A stretch of DNA of 64,000 nucleotides from Panax quinquefolius (lineage: Eukaryota > Streptophyta > Magnoliopsida > Apiales > Araliaceae): contig CM035163.1 in NCBI GenBank assembly GCA_020205615.1, positions 48,267,652-48,331,651 of the forward strand. Direction: 5' to 3'. Within the stretch, counting starts at the first letter, position 1; each line of letters opens with the position of its first letter. The notes under the pieces are model-generated. The model did no database searches and was not told the DNA's origin. It saw only the letters and a list, made by a program, of their open reading frames with translations. Shown here piece after piece: positions 34,150 through 45,005 of the stretch. The translations under genes were made by a program, and so were the position numbers.

Positions 34150-36326
34150 AAAGCTAGGATTGGTCATTTGTGAGTTTTCTAAATTGCCAACCTAGATTAT
34201 TGAGAGAGAGAGAGAGAGAGAGCTAGACTCAACCAAATCTTACACTTTGAAGCTTTGCTTAAGAGTTTTCAAGATTTTCTAAGAATTCTTAAGGTAATAT
34301 TCCTTAATTCTAATTCCATCTCTTTTGGTTTTCTTTTAGTATGGAGAATCTTAAATGGGTGATGTATGTCTAGTATGGTGGAATAAGGATGACTTGTTAT
34401 AGATTTAATCTCTATAAGTCATGAAATCATAGAAATCATAAGGTTTGATATAACTTAAAATCATGAAAATATTGATTGTTGAGATTGATTGTTGTTAAAC
34501 AATTGAACTCCATCAATACGTAAATATGTGCATCTTGCTTGGTTAGGATGTAGATATGAAATCCATGGAGTATTTCATGTGATTTGGATTAGAGAACGTT
34601 AGTAACAAAGTTATGGCGAATTTCACGGAAATAGGCGTTAAACGTGAAAAACGTTGAAATTTCGGATTGATATTCAAAAGTTGTCGTGAGACTTGAGAAT
34701 GTTGTTTTTCAATGTCAACACGTGAGATAGGATATTTAAGAGTTGTGGGTTCAATAATCGTCGAATTCCAACTTAAAACGAAGAAAACGAGCATTGAACG
34801 CTCATTAACGTTTACGAACGTTTAGAAAATGAACTCAATATTGAATTTTGAGTTAACATATTCGAAAGTGTCGAATTCTTATATGAACGCGTAGAGTATG
34901 TCATTTATGACATGTAAGCTTTTGAACAGACCAAATCAGACTTATAACGAAGAAGTTATGGCTCCGAGAATATCACTAAAATTTTTATCTGTAAAAAATT
35001 TCGGTCTTTGAGGTCTCCAGGTGACATGCTACCAGATAGTGCTTTAAAGTGCCAGCCAGCAGTCACCAGACAAGACGATGTTAAGGGCTATTGGAAAGTG
35101 ACGCCGCAGCACCACTGATAGAATGAAGTCTCATGCCATGCAATGCCGAGACCGAGACTGGTATCAATTAATCGGCGGCCAAGCGCCGATCTTATCTAAG
35201 ATGTCACGTTGCATAATGCGTAAAAGTAAATTGTTGAATGACTTAGGTTTGAACTGCATTTTTTCGGAGACCTAGAAGAGTAAAGTTTATGCCCTTCATA
35301 AGTGTATTAAAACTATTCCTATACTACCTATACTAAGGTATATGGTATTGAAACTTAGGAATTGAATGCATGTTAGTAAGTTATGAATGAAGAACACAGA
35401 GTGTTATCAATGAACCCTAGTTGGGAAATAACGTTGGTACTTTGCCAATGATGATAGAGTCCGGTTAATAATGTAAGTTGGTTAATAAGTCGGGACAAAG
35501 GGTAATAAATCAAGTTGACTTTATTGATGATATTATGTTAACAAAGACATAGAAGATAAAGAAGTTGCTATGAACAATGTGAGTAATTATTTGATAGCTA
35601 ATTATATTGTGCTATGTGAATATATCATGTAGATTCTGTAAAGGCTGTGGTCAGTCGATTAAGTTATTTGAAGACGCTGAAAGGCAAGTTTTCTTAATGC
35701 TTGTCTAACCATCAAGTTAGTCAAGTTTTATGTGATTCATTGTACTGAATTGTATGACTGGTTTTAAAGAAAGGGTCAATGCCATATTTAACTTGGCTAG
35801 ACTACTTGTAAGATATAGATTGATTTGTATACATATCTTTCTATATAGAAATGTTAACACTATCCTATGCCAAGTAATTGGTACGAATATGAAGGTAAGG
35901 TTTGTCGAACAAACAAAAGTATTTTTCATCGATTATTCGATGGGCACGCGAGTTTGCCAAATGTTAAACATAAATACATTTAACGAATGAGTGTTGATCA
36001 ACATAGAGTACTATAGGCTGATCACCTAGAAGTGCTCGTAAGTAATGCAGATGTACAGCCTTAGTGCTGTGATATCCTTTTCAAATATGAAAACAGAAAG
36101 CTATTGTTCATGGTCTATTGACCGGTTCTGAATTCCTAATCTATTCTATACTTTGGGAATTGATGATATGAATTGTTAAAGTATTACTGTTTCATAATAC
36201 TTCATAACTATTTGTTCAGTTATGTATGAATTGTCATATAATTCACGAATGTGGTATTGATGTTATCCTTTGTTAAACTTGCAGAGCTTGTTATGCTCAC
36301 TTCTTGCGTGAATTATATGATTGCAG

Positions 36327-36388
36327 TTAAGGATGAACGTACTGAGAATGCTAAGAGAGATAAGGGCAAAGCTAAGATGAATACTTAA
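36327..36388 (+). other. Candidate terminal mini-exon in LTR D
   Basis: GATTGCAG is followed by 62 nt to TAA. The phase-1 peptide is VKDERTENAKRDKGKAKMNT. The second LTR D keeps the same frame at 40807-40868 with only a few changes. Confidence 0.5.
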
Positions 36389-36609
36389 CCATCGTGTAAT
36401 AAATTAGTATGTTTGTATGTATTATACATTACGAACAACAAACGATGTAATTGGTTTATGAACCTAGAAGGATTATACTTTGATTATAATAAGAAGATAG
36501 TAATTACATTCATTATGTTGTATTTCAATGGAATGATTGTATAGTTATGAGTACCCTGTAGCACCATATGTTGGGTTGGAAGATACTCGAATTTGGGGGC
36601 GTCACAGGT

Positions 36610-36621
36610 TGGTATCAAAGC
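36610..36621 (+). promoter_or_regulatory. Primer binding site, tRNA-iMet type (D)
   Basis: TGGTATCAAAGC lies 3 nt after the LTR end. Confidence 0.88.
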
Positions 36622-36845
36622 ATTAGGTTATAAAACTTAAGGGGGGAAGAACCTTAGGCTAATAACCTCGTAAGGAAGGTAAAGTCCGAAGAAAGAAATT
36701 CGAGTCGAATGAATTATTAAAGTATTGAGAAAACTCAATACTGAAAGATTTAAAAGATGAAAAGCAACCTTAAATAAATTAAATGTGATCTGTGCTTATA
36801 CTATTGTGTATTATGTACTAACCAACTTGTTATGTGATATTGTAG

Positions 36846-37500
36846 ATGTCGAGCGATAGCATGATGTATAAAGACATTCACGTTGTGAGTGAAGAGTCAG
36901 TGAACCAAGTGGAGGTAGTACCTATGCCAGTGGCGGAGGTACCAATAGAGGTTCTAGAAGATTCTGATCCAGAAGAGTACATATTTGGGGAAGATAACTC
37001 TGAGGATGATGGGAATAACATCATATCTAAATATGATGATAGATGTGGAGGAGGAGATGGAGGTAACATCGATTAATACGATGGTACCTACTCAGGAGCC
37101 AACACCTCCAGAGGCAATGAGATCATTGTATCTGGCAGTGTTGGATAGGAATGTGCATCTGTGCACTGTGGTACAGACGCAGAATGAGGAGATAACCGCC
37201 CTATATGTGGCGAAAGAATCTGCAGAGGCAGATTTTGAGTCAGAGCACGATGAGAAAGTGCTTATGATGGATAAGGCACGGGACTATAAGGAAAAGGCCG
37301 TAGAGCTTCGAAAGAAACTAGTTGAAAAAGACCAGAAGATAGCTAGGATGTCATACATCCATGAATGCGCTCATGAGGATTTTAAGCTGAAAATTGCTTG
37401 TTATTCTATTGAGTCAGGGCAGACTCGACATACCATTAGTCGAGATATTGTTTCGATTTTAGCAAATCAGAAATATAAGAATGTTGTACGACAGTGTTAG
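36846..37500 (+). pseudogene. ORF0: acidic coiled-coil protein (D), frameshifted
   Basis: The first frame (36846-37076) begins MSSDSMMYKDIHVVSEES and is strongly acidic. A frameshift near 37060 moves to a frame that continues to 37500: EAMRSLYLAVLDRNVHLC, then a charged helix (EKAVELRKKLVEKDQKIARM) and the end KYKNVVRQC. Shared features with the A1 and B ORFs are the DIHVV.EE start, the D-R-N-V-x-L segment and the long coiled coil. The function is not recognised. It stands between primer site and gag, about 290 bp before the gag ATG. Confidence 0.65.
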
Positions 37501-37787
37501 TATATCGTCAGATCTTTTTGTATATATGTAGTGACGTAAAACCCTCTTTTGTATAATTAAAGGGTAGTCTTTTTGTAAATCCCAATTTTTGTAGAAATCA
37601 ATCGCGGGATAGTAATGGAATAGCTTTTTGGCTAAGGAAACAAGATGTAAATAGTTTTGACTATGAAAGCATATTAATATAATTAAGTTTTATTTAATGT
37701 GCTTGTTGTGGTATGAGTTGTTATTTGAGAATGATAACCAAGTAGTTAAATAGATAATAACGAAACTTTATTTATTTAATTAGAATT

Positions 37788-37893
37788 ATGTCGCCAAGAA
37801 GGAGACAACGTAACCAAGAGGCCGAGTCTCATAATGAAAATCAGGGGGGGGTCCTAATAACCCTATACAAGAGTTCATTAATTTATTAACCCT
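37788..37893 (+). pseudogene. Gag start of D, truncated
   Basis: ATG followed by SPRRRQRNQEAESHNENQGG, then a run of seven Gs where the frame breaks. The next frame would give PNNPIQEFINLL. The Arg/Gln-rich start parallels the B gag start (RRQPPRQRTTEENN). It is cut off after ~100 bp at the junction with the second LTR, where CTATAGAAAGC forms microhomology. Confidence 0.6.
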
Positions 37894-38158
37894 ATAGAAA
37901 GCTAGGATTGGTCTTTTGTGAGTTTTCTAAATTGCCAACCTAGATTATTGAGAGAGACAGAGCTAGACTCAACAAAATCTTACACTTTGAAGCTTTGCTT
38001 AAGAGTTTTCAAGATTTTCTAAGAATTATTAAGGTAATATTCCTTAATTCTAATTCCATCTCTTTTAGTTTTCTTTTAGTATGGAGAATCATAAATGGGT
38101 GGTGTATGTCTAGTATGGTGGAATAAGGATGACTTGTTATAGATTCAATCTCTATAAG

Positions 38159-39283
38159 TCAAGAAATCATAGAAATCATAAGGTTTAATATAGCTTAAAA
38201 TCATGAAAATATTGATTGTTGAGATTGATTGTTGTTAAACAATTGAACTCCATCAATACGTAAATATGTGCATCTTGCTTGGTTAGGATGTAGATATGAA
38301 ATCCATGGAGTATTCCATGTGATTTGGCTTAGAGAACGTTAGTAACGAAGTTATGGCAAATTTCACGAAAATAGACGTTAAACATCGAAAACATTAAAAT
38401 TCTGGATTGATAGTCAAAAGTTTCCATGAGACTTGAGAACGTTGTTTTTCAATGTCAACACATGAGATAGGGTATTTAAGAGTTGTGGGTTCGAGAATCG
38501 TCAGATTCCAACATAAAATGAAGAAAACGAGCGTCAAGAAATCATAGAAATCATAAGGTTTGATATAGCTTAAAATCATGAAAATATTGATTGTTGAGAT
38601 TGATTGTTGTTAAACAATTGAACTCCATCAATACGTAAATATGTGCATCTTGCTTGGTTAGGATGTAGATATGAAATCCATGGAGTATTCCATGTGATTT
38701 GGCTTAGAGAACGTTAGTAATGAAGTTATGGCAAATTTCACGAAAATAGACGTTAAACATCGAAAACATTAAAATTCTGGATTGATAGTCAAAAGTTTCC
38801 ATGAGACTTGAGAATGTTGTTTTTCAATGTCAACACGTGAGATAGGGTATTTAAGAGTTGTGGGTTCGAGAATCGTCAGATTCCAACGTAAAATGAAGAA
38901 AACGAGCGTCAAGAAATCATAGAAATCATAAGGTTTGATATAGCTTAAAATCATAAAAATATTTATTATTGAGATTGATTGTTGTTAAACAATTGAACTC
39001 CATCAATACGTAAATATATGCATCTTGCTTGGTTAGGATGTAGATATGAAATCCATGGAGTATTCCATGTGATTTGGCTTAGAGAACGTTAGTAATGAAG
39101 TTATGGCAAATTTCAGGAAAATAGACGTTAAACATCGAAAACATTAAAATTCTGGATTGATAGTCAAAAGTTTCCATGAGACTTGAGAACGATGTTTTTC
39201 AATGTCAACACGTGAGATAGGGTATTTAAGAGTTGTGGGTTCGAGAATCGTCAGATTCCAACGTAAAATGAAGAAAACGAGCA
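38159..39283 (+). repeat. 375-bp tandem triplication in second LTR D
   Basis: Copies are at 38159-38533, 38534-38908 and 38909-39283, each starting TCAAGAAATCATAGAAATC and ending AAAACGAGC. They are nearly identical to each other. The single homologous unit in the first LTR is at ~34420-34795. Confidence 0.93.
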
Positions 39284-40806
39284 TTGAACGCTCATTAACG
39301 TTTACGAACATTTAAAAAATGAACTCAATAGAAAAAGTGTCGAATTCTTAAATGAACGCGTAGAGTATGTCATTTATGACGTGTAGGCTTTTGAACAGAC
39401 AAAATCAAACTTGTAACGAAGAAGTTATGGCTCCGAGAATCTCACTAAAATTTTTATCTATAAAAAATTAAGTGTGTGAGGTCCAGGCGCCATGCCGAAC
39501 AGATGCTTTAAAGTTTCATGTCATGCCGCATCACGCAAGACAAAGCAGTGTTAGGGGCTACTGAAAAGTGGCACCACATCACCACTGATAGAATGAAGTC
39601 TCGCGCCGCAAAGCCGAGACCGAGACACAGATCATGCTAACTCAGCCAAGTAGCACCAGCCTTTGTACTAAGATGTCATTACCAGAAAGCAGGTGCGGTG
39701 GTAATTGTTGAATGACTTAGGTTTGAACTACATTTGTTCAGAGACCTAGAATAGTAAAGTTTATGCCCTTCATAAGTGTATTAAAACTATTCCTATACTA
39801 CCTATACTAAGGTATATGGTATTGAAACTTAGGAATTGAATGCATGTTAGTAAGTTATGAATGAAGAACACAGAGTGTTATCAATGAACCCTAGTCGGGA
39901 AATAACGTTGGTACTTTGCCAATGATGATAGAGTCTGATTAATAACATAAGTTGGTTAATAAGTCGGGACGAATGGTAATAAATCAAGTTGACTTTATTG
40001 ATGATATTAAGTTAACAAAGACATAGAAGAGAAAGAAGTTGGTAGGAACAATGTGAGTAATTGTTTGATAGCTAATTATAGTGTGCTATGTGAATATATC
40101 ATGTAGATTCTGTAAAGGCTGTGGTCAGTCGATTAAATTATTTGAAGACGCTGAAAAGCAAGTTTTCTTAACGCTTGTCTAACCTTCAAGTTAGTCAAGT
40201 TTTATGTGATTCATTGTACTGAATTGCATGACTGGTTTTAAAGAAAGGGTCAATGTCAGATTTAACTCGGCTAGACTACTCGTAAGATATAGATTGATTT
40301 GTATACATATCTTTCTATATAGAAATGTTAACGTTATCCTATGCCAAGTAATTGGTATGGATGTGAAGGTAAGGTTTATCTATGAACAAACAAAAGTATT
40401 TTTCACTGATTATTCAATGGGCACGCGAGTTTGCCAAATGTTAAACATAAATATGTTTAACGAATGAGTGTTGATCAACATAGAGTACTATAGGGAGATC
40501 ACCTAGAAGTGCTCGTAAGTAATGTGGATGTACAGCCTTAGTGCTGTGATATCCTTTTCAAGTATGAAAACAGAAAGTTATCGCTCATGGTCTATCGAAT
40601 TTGCCTTCGTAATTCCTAATCTATTCTATACTTTGGGAATTGATGATATGAATTGTTAAAGTATTACTGTTTCATAATACTTCATAACTATTTGTTCAGT
40701 TATGTATGAATTGTCATATAATTCATGAATGTGGTATTGATGTTATCCTTTGTTAAACTTGCAGAGCTTGTTATGCTCACTTCGTGCGTGAATTAAATGA
40801 TTGCAG

Positions 40807-40868
40807 TTAAGGATGAACGTACTGAGAATGCTAAGAGAGATAAGGGCACAGCTAAGATGGATACTTAA
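40807..40868 (+). other. Candidate terminal mini-exon in second LTR D
   Basis: 62 nt from AG to TAA, as in 36327-36388. Confidence 0.45.
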
Positions 40869-40890
40869 CCATCGTGTAATAGATTAGTAT

Positions 40891-41221
40891 GTTTGCCATA
40901 AATGAAATATTATTAGATATTTCATCTCATCTCGATATTCTATCATTATGCGTTCCTCGAAATTTCAAAATAACTCCACGAGCAAAAAAAAATGAATAGT
41001 GTTTTTACGGGAATTTCTTGGAAAAAGTTTATTTTCGTCTCGGAAATTCTAAACAATTAATTCTAGCACGTAGCCAGATTACTAACCACATTAGCACATT
41101 CAAGGTCATAAAACGACCTTCACATAGCTTACTCACAAAATAAATCAATTAAATTCATTTAATTCACATAATCAAATAAAAATTTAATTGTCATAAAAAT
41201 CCGATTTTCTCGGGCGTTATA
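40891..41221 (-). repeat. Inverted copy of LTR D start
   Basis: This is the reverse complement of 33261-33601, ending ...CGGGCGTTATA at 41221 where the perfect copy would be TTACA. The join to the second LTR shares GTTTG (40891-40895) with both partners. Confidence 0.92.
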
Positions 41222-41544
41222 GTAGTGCTCCTGATAGCACGCTCTCCTAAATAGAGCTCCCATCTTCCATCTGTAAAAAGAGGAATCATGCGGGTGGAAA
41301 TGACGTACTCTACTCCAGTCGAGTACCCATCCGAAAATCTAACTCCCAAATGCTCTCCAAAGTAGGGAATCCATGTGATGACATCCGCTGTCAACAACTC
41401 CAGCTATAGGCGACAATGAGTGAAACCCTCAGTAACAGGGACCTCTGCCAGTATGGAATGATGCCATCTCCATCCTCGTGGATAGGTATCTAAGCCTAGC
41501 ACGCTCACTGGACGTAAACATGGAAGCCTCTCATAGGCCCAAAA
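41222..41544 (-). pseudogene. Antisense ORF of C: exon 3, first part
   Basis: After a putative intron the frame begins FWAYERLPCLRPVSVLGLD and continues GWRWHHSILAEVPV, a stop (TAG at about 41405), then LLTADVITWIPYFGEHLGVR and GRWELYLGERAIRS. W-A-Y-E-R-L-P and the following W..Y segments are typical of the plant mobile domain. The reading frame runs out into the D insertion at 41221 and continues at 33260. Confidence 0.7.
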
Positions 41545-41622
41545 CTGCCAACACAAAGGCAACATCTGCTGTCAGTCAACACTCTTAACCTATACATGGG
41601 AAATGACAAGAGAAACACTCAC
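41545..41622 (-). other. Putative 78-bp intron 2 of the antisense ORF
   Basis: On the minus strand it has donor CTG/GTGAGTG and acceptor TTGTGTTGGCAG/TT. Removing it joins ...FYPFLL to FWAYERLP in phase 0. Inside it the frame is not maintained. Confidence 0.6.
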
Positions 41623-42273
41623 CAGCAGAAACGGGTAGAATCCTAACCACGCCTCGGTCAAGCCCTGTGATCACATGCGTGTTCCCCTGACGAAGTAGGC
41701 TAAGGTGTAGGAACCCCAATCATACTCTCCTATACGGTCCACGTGTCGAGTGGCGCTGATCAAAGTGAAGGACACCGTAGAGGAATTATCTGCTATGAAG
41801 CAGCCCCTAATGATCATCAGGAACAATTGCTGAAGAATGCGATCCCTGACTCTCACATCATTGGGTATGGGCTCACTCAACAGCTCGCTCATAGCATCTA
41901 CGCTCAAAGGACCCGTACGAACAGTCCTGCCCTTGAACACCTCCGTTGGAACTCCCAACAAGGATCTGACGGCAGTAGGGGTAATATCCGCCGTGCAACG
42001 CACTGGATCCCATCCAAACTCTATACCTGTGATAAACCACCAATCCATCGGCGTCATCATCACCTCCCAGTCCAGCAAATGGAGTGACTGAGTTTGGTAA
42101 AACCACCGCTCATACAATGCCCTGAGGTAACCCCAGGGACAGCAACGGGGAAGAATGGAGAAGAACATCCCAAATCCCCAGCCATGTATAATCTCTCTAT
42201 AGTCATCATGCAAAGCCTGGTACATAGAGTGGATGCTAAACCAGTTCCCTCGAGGCTATGTGAAGTCGGGAAC
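41623..42273 (-). pseudogene. Antisense ORF of C: exon 2, plant mobile domain
   Basis: It runs VPDFT, a stop, then NWFSIHSMYQALHDDYREII, the segment LRALYERWFYQTQSLHLLDW, DWWFITGIEFGWDPVRC, an ILQQLFLMIIRGCFI helix, RIGEYDWGSYTLAYFVRGTR, a stop, and SQGLTEAWLGFYPFLL. The pattern (aligned E-R-W/T-H-T-F-H.., IT.MD...ITGL..G, Y..G....L...L, W..YALA.L) is the plant mobile domain (aminotransferase-like) found in plant host genes and in antisense ORFs of Tat-type retrotransposons. It has two in-frame stops and is otherwise open over 217 codons. Confidence 0.75.
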
Positions 42274-42355
42274 CTACATCAAATGCAAATCAACATCAGA
42301 ATCCTTGACTCCTCATTAATAGGAAATAAGGAAGATTATAGATCTAACTTCATAC
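42274..42355 (-). other. Putative 82-bp intron 1 of the antisense ORF
   Basis: On the minus strand it has donor GAG/GTATGAAG and acceptor TTTGATGTAG/GTT. It is AT-rich and joins two frames in phase 0. Confidence 0.6.
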
Positions 42356-42652
42356 CTCGTTTACGTGTAGGTATACTGAAGGATGCCTACTCAAGTCACC
42401 CAGAAGATCTGGGTTCGCCACTTGAACACCTAGAAATTTCCTACGGGGAACACGTATAGCAGGAGCAGGAATCTCGATCGGTACATCCTCCTCCTCGTCC
42501 TCGACATTCGGCACTTCAACCCGAATAGGACGTATCACCGCCTCCAGCAAACGACGAGGCTGTCTGACAGATCGGTGTTGAGGCTCTTCAGAAGCCCTCC
42601 TCCATACACCAGAAATAGTCCTACGGAAACTACTCGGCTGATCCGGATCCAT
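42356..42652 (-). CDS. Antisense ORF of C: exon 1
   Basis: The likely start is MDPDQPSSFRRT (ATG at 42652; an upstream in-frame ATG is at 42676). The 99 codons are open and include an Arg-rich part, an acidic patch (EDEEEDVPIE) and RRKFLGVQVANPDLLG, ending at a good splice donor. It is a divergently transcribed gene relative to gag-pol, reading back from the region near the 3' LTR. Transcription from a promoter in 42700-43700 is implied but no clear TATA was identified. Confidence 0.6.
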
Positions 42653-42676
42653 AATATCTGGACAAAAAATCTCCAA

Positions 42677-43687
42677 ATCACCTTAGAAAGGGTGTGGTAA
42701 ATTCTTACCTGGAGCTTTTCAAAATGCATTTTATGATTACATGCATGCATGCATTGTTTTAACATACGTCTACGGTAGAGTTAAAAATACATGACTATCC
42801 AATACCTACATTTTGGAAAATTTTGCCATAGCCCCCTTTGTAAATGGGACTATCCACATGCACATAGGCATGACTAGGTGGCCATTTAGTAGCACACTTG
42901 TACACAGTCATATACATCCTACATGCATTATTATCACAGTAAAAAATCCGTAAGTGTAGTCTAATTACCAGGATTGTTTTTCTTTTCTACCTTTACTCAT
43001 TTGTCCTCAGATAGGATAAGAAATGACAGTAAAAGGTGCCAATTTGACTGTTTCAAAAGTCAAATTTTTTCACATCATTATGTTTAGCATGGTTTAATAC
43101 TATCATTTACTATGTTGAATATTTTTTATCAAGTCATATCAGCATGCATATTCACTACTATGTGTCTAAATGCATTTCATGTGATAAGTCATTTTCCAAT
43201 GGATAGAAATTGGAAAAAATACATGCATATGTTACCAGGACAGTGAAAAACGCTTGTACGGTGGCAGAATATGCAGAAAGTTGCCCGAACTCAGCAGATC
43301 TGAAGAAGAACTCTCAGATTTCCTTCGCAACGCAGCTTGAAAATGACTTATGAAAGCAACATTTGGGCTTTACATAGCCACGGTTGGCCGCAGGTCCACC
43401 TACGGCTACTGCAGATGTACCTGCGGCACTCCTACATGAGTCCCACACCTTCGGCTCACTCTAGTTAGAGTTGAAAAGGAGGTCTCACAAGCGGAAAAGG
43501 CCAAATCAGGAATAAAAATGCTGCGCGATTGAGCGGAATAGCCTGGAATCCTAGTTTTGTACAGGTCAGAATTGAATTCTCGCCATCTCATTGGTATTCG
43601 CCTGAATGCAGGGTATACTATACCGATGAGCTCAGCTTTTACAGATCATGCTCGGTAATACCTAACAAAGGTCGGATGCCGTTATTG
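42677..43687. other. C 3' region between antisense ORF and minisatellite
   Basis: No gene is seen. 43385-43430 holds overlapping dyads of GCCGCAGGT with ACCTACGGC and ACCTGCGGC. These words recur in the C LTR at 45598-45640, so part of this stretch is LTR-related. The frames on either strand here are short and unsupported. Confidence 0.5.
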
Positions 43688-44300
43688 CAGGGTCATAACC
43701 CTAAACCTCCCCGGCGGGGGTTATAATGCCAAGCCACGAAATGCTAAATCTACCCGGTGGGGGTTACAACGCCGAAGTTAACAAATGATTGTGTATCCCC
43801 CGGCGGGGGTCACAACGCACATCTTTCAAGCATCCAAGTATCCCCGGTGGGGGTCACAACGCACATCTTTCAAGCATCCAAGTATCCTCGGCGGGGGTCA
43901 CAACGCATATCTTTCAATTATCCAAGTATCCCCGGCGGGGGTTACAATGCAATGCAACCATTGATACACACATCAATGAAGGTCAAGCAACCTTAACGTC
44001 ATATCAGTCGATGACAAGTAAACCCATCGAAGCATCTTATACAAGTATCCCCGGCGGGGGTTACAACGCAATGCAACCATTGATACACACATCAATGAAG
44101 GTTAAGCAATCTTGACGTCATGTGAACCGATGGCAAGTAAACCCATCGAAGCAGTTCATCCAAGTATCCCCGGTGGGGGTTACAACGCAATGCGACCATT
44201 GACACATACATCAATGAAGGTCAATCAACATTGACAATGCACCCAGCAGGGATCTATCCGGTGATACACACATCAACAAAGGTCAAGCAACCCTGACAAC
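43688..44300 (+). repeat. GC-rich minisatellite in C 3' region
   Basis: About eight copies of TATCCCCGGCGGGGGTTACA (or GTCACA) then ACGCA recur. Early units are spaced ~46-60 bp with CATCTTTCAAGCATCCAAG between them. Later units are ~120-130 bp, with AATGCAACCATTGATACACA and CATCAATGAAGGTCAAGCAA. Open frames across it are a by-product of the repeat. Such arrays in the 3' UTR are typical of Tat/Ogre elements. Confidence 0.88.
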
Positions 44301-44650
44301 AACAGACTGTTGGCAGTAACTCCGACAAAATGAGGAAATATTTTATACACATCCTCAAATAGACAAAGCTTTATCCCCACAGATCTCTTATACACAAGAG
44401 GCACCTCTATGGAATATAAGCCAATGTCTAGGATTCAAGACTTTGGTGATAGCCCCAACGTCAACATCTTTGAAGACTTGGATCGCATGTCCAAGCCATC
44501 ACTGATTGTCATCCCAACAGGATTACCTGACAATCATGCATCATACATTTGCTTCATGTTACTACATATAGCATCATGTTTACCTTACTTGCATTTCAAG
44601 TGTCTAGGATTCTTTATCCTATCCATGCCTTGCATTGCATGAATATGATA
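44301..44650 (+). other. C sequence before polypurine tract
   Basis: This is the unique stretch between minisatellite and polypurine tract. The frame 44409-44642 has no recognisable product. Confidence 0.4.
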
Positions 44651-44660
44651 AAGAGGGGCA
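44651..44660 (+). promoter_or_regulatory. Polypurine tract (C)
   Basis: AAGAGGGGCA is followed by TC and then TGTAGACA, the LTR start. This form is characteristic of Tat-type elements. Confidence 0.85.
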
Positions 44661-45005
44661 TCTGTAGACATTCAAAATTTTTTGCACGCCTGTTACTGAC
44701 ATTGCAAGAGGGCAGATTAGTCTTTCGGAGATTACCCTAGAAGATAGCTTACATCCATTCCGGATACTACCGGAAGTTCAAGCTCGAAACTTGAAACACA
44801 CACTGGAAGGAACATTTCCAACCTCAGAGATAACTCCGAGTTTCGTCCTTGGAAATAACCCCACGGAGTACTATTGCAGTTCTGGCGATAACTCCAGAAA
44901 TGCTTATTTCAAATGCATGCTATCAGCTTCAAGCTCAGACATCCTGCCGAGGCACTCATACCTCAGACCCAGAGCTAACACCAGGAAGACAGGTTCTCCA
45001 ACAGA

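Larger units (their letters stand above)
33261..36606 (+). mobile_element. LTR D, complete (3.3 kb)
   Basis: It starts TGTAACGCCCGAG and ends GGGGGCGTCACA. TATA (TCTATAAATAG) is at 34139, a GA run at 34202, a likely donor AAG/GTAATA at 34294, a GC-rich segment at 35015-35230, an AAG/GCAAGT motif at 35684 and a mini-exon at 36327. The frames at 33788-34167, 34543-34794 and 35717-35990 are not supported as genes. Confidence 0.9.
37894..40895 (+). mobile_element. Second LTR D, lacking both ends, with internal triplication
   Basis: It corresponds to 34146-36415 of the complete LTR. Its U3 start and last ~190 bp are missing. It contains a 375-bp unit in three tandem copies where the complete LTR has one. 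Confidence 0.88.
33261..41221 (+). mobile_element. Rearranged D insertion inside the antisense ORF
   Basis: An 8-kb foreign block splits the antisense ORF of C. Order: complete LTR D (33261-36606), primer site and 5' internal part (36607-37893), a second LTR D lacking both ends (37894-40895), and the first ~331 bp of an LTR D in inverted orientation (40891-41221). Both outer ends are therefore LTR 5' ends pointing outward. No clean 5-bp target duplication is visible: left flank AACTA, right flank GTAGT. Confidence 0.85.

Noticed and set aside
41743..42087. Plus-strand frames of 84-121 codons over the antisense ORF (41743-42459)
   Set aside because: They are shadows of the minus-strand plant-mobile-domain frame, which shows clear motifs and splice sites. 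The plus-strand translations have none.
43757..44115. Open frames with a repeating PGGGYNAMQPLIHTSMKVK-like peptide
   Set aside because: The peptide repeat is a consequence of the GC-rich minisatellite, and different frames are equally open. No evidence of a gene.
43688..44300. CRISPR-like array (regularly repeated ~25-bp unit with spacers)
   Set aside because: Spacers are repeats of each other, the context is a plant retrotransposon 3' region and no cas genes exist. It is a minisatellite.
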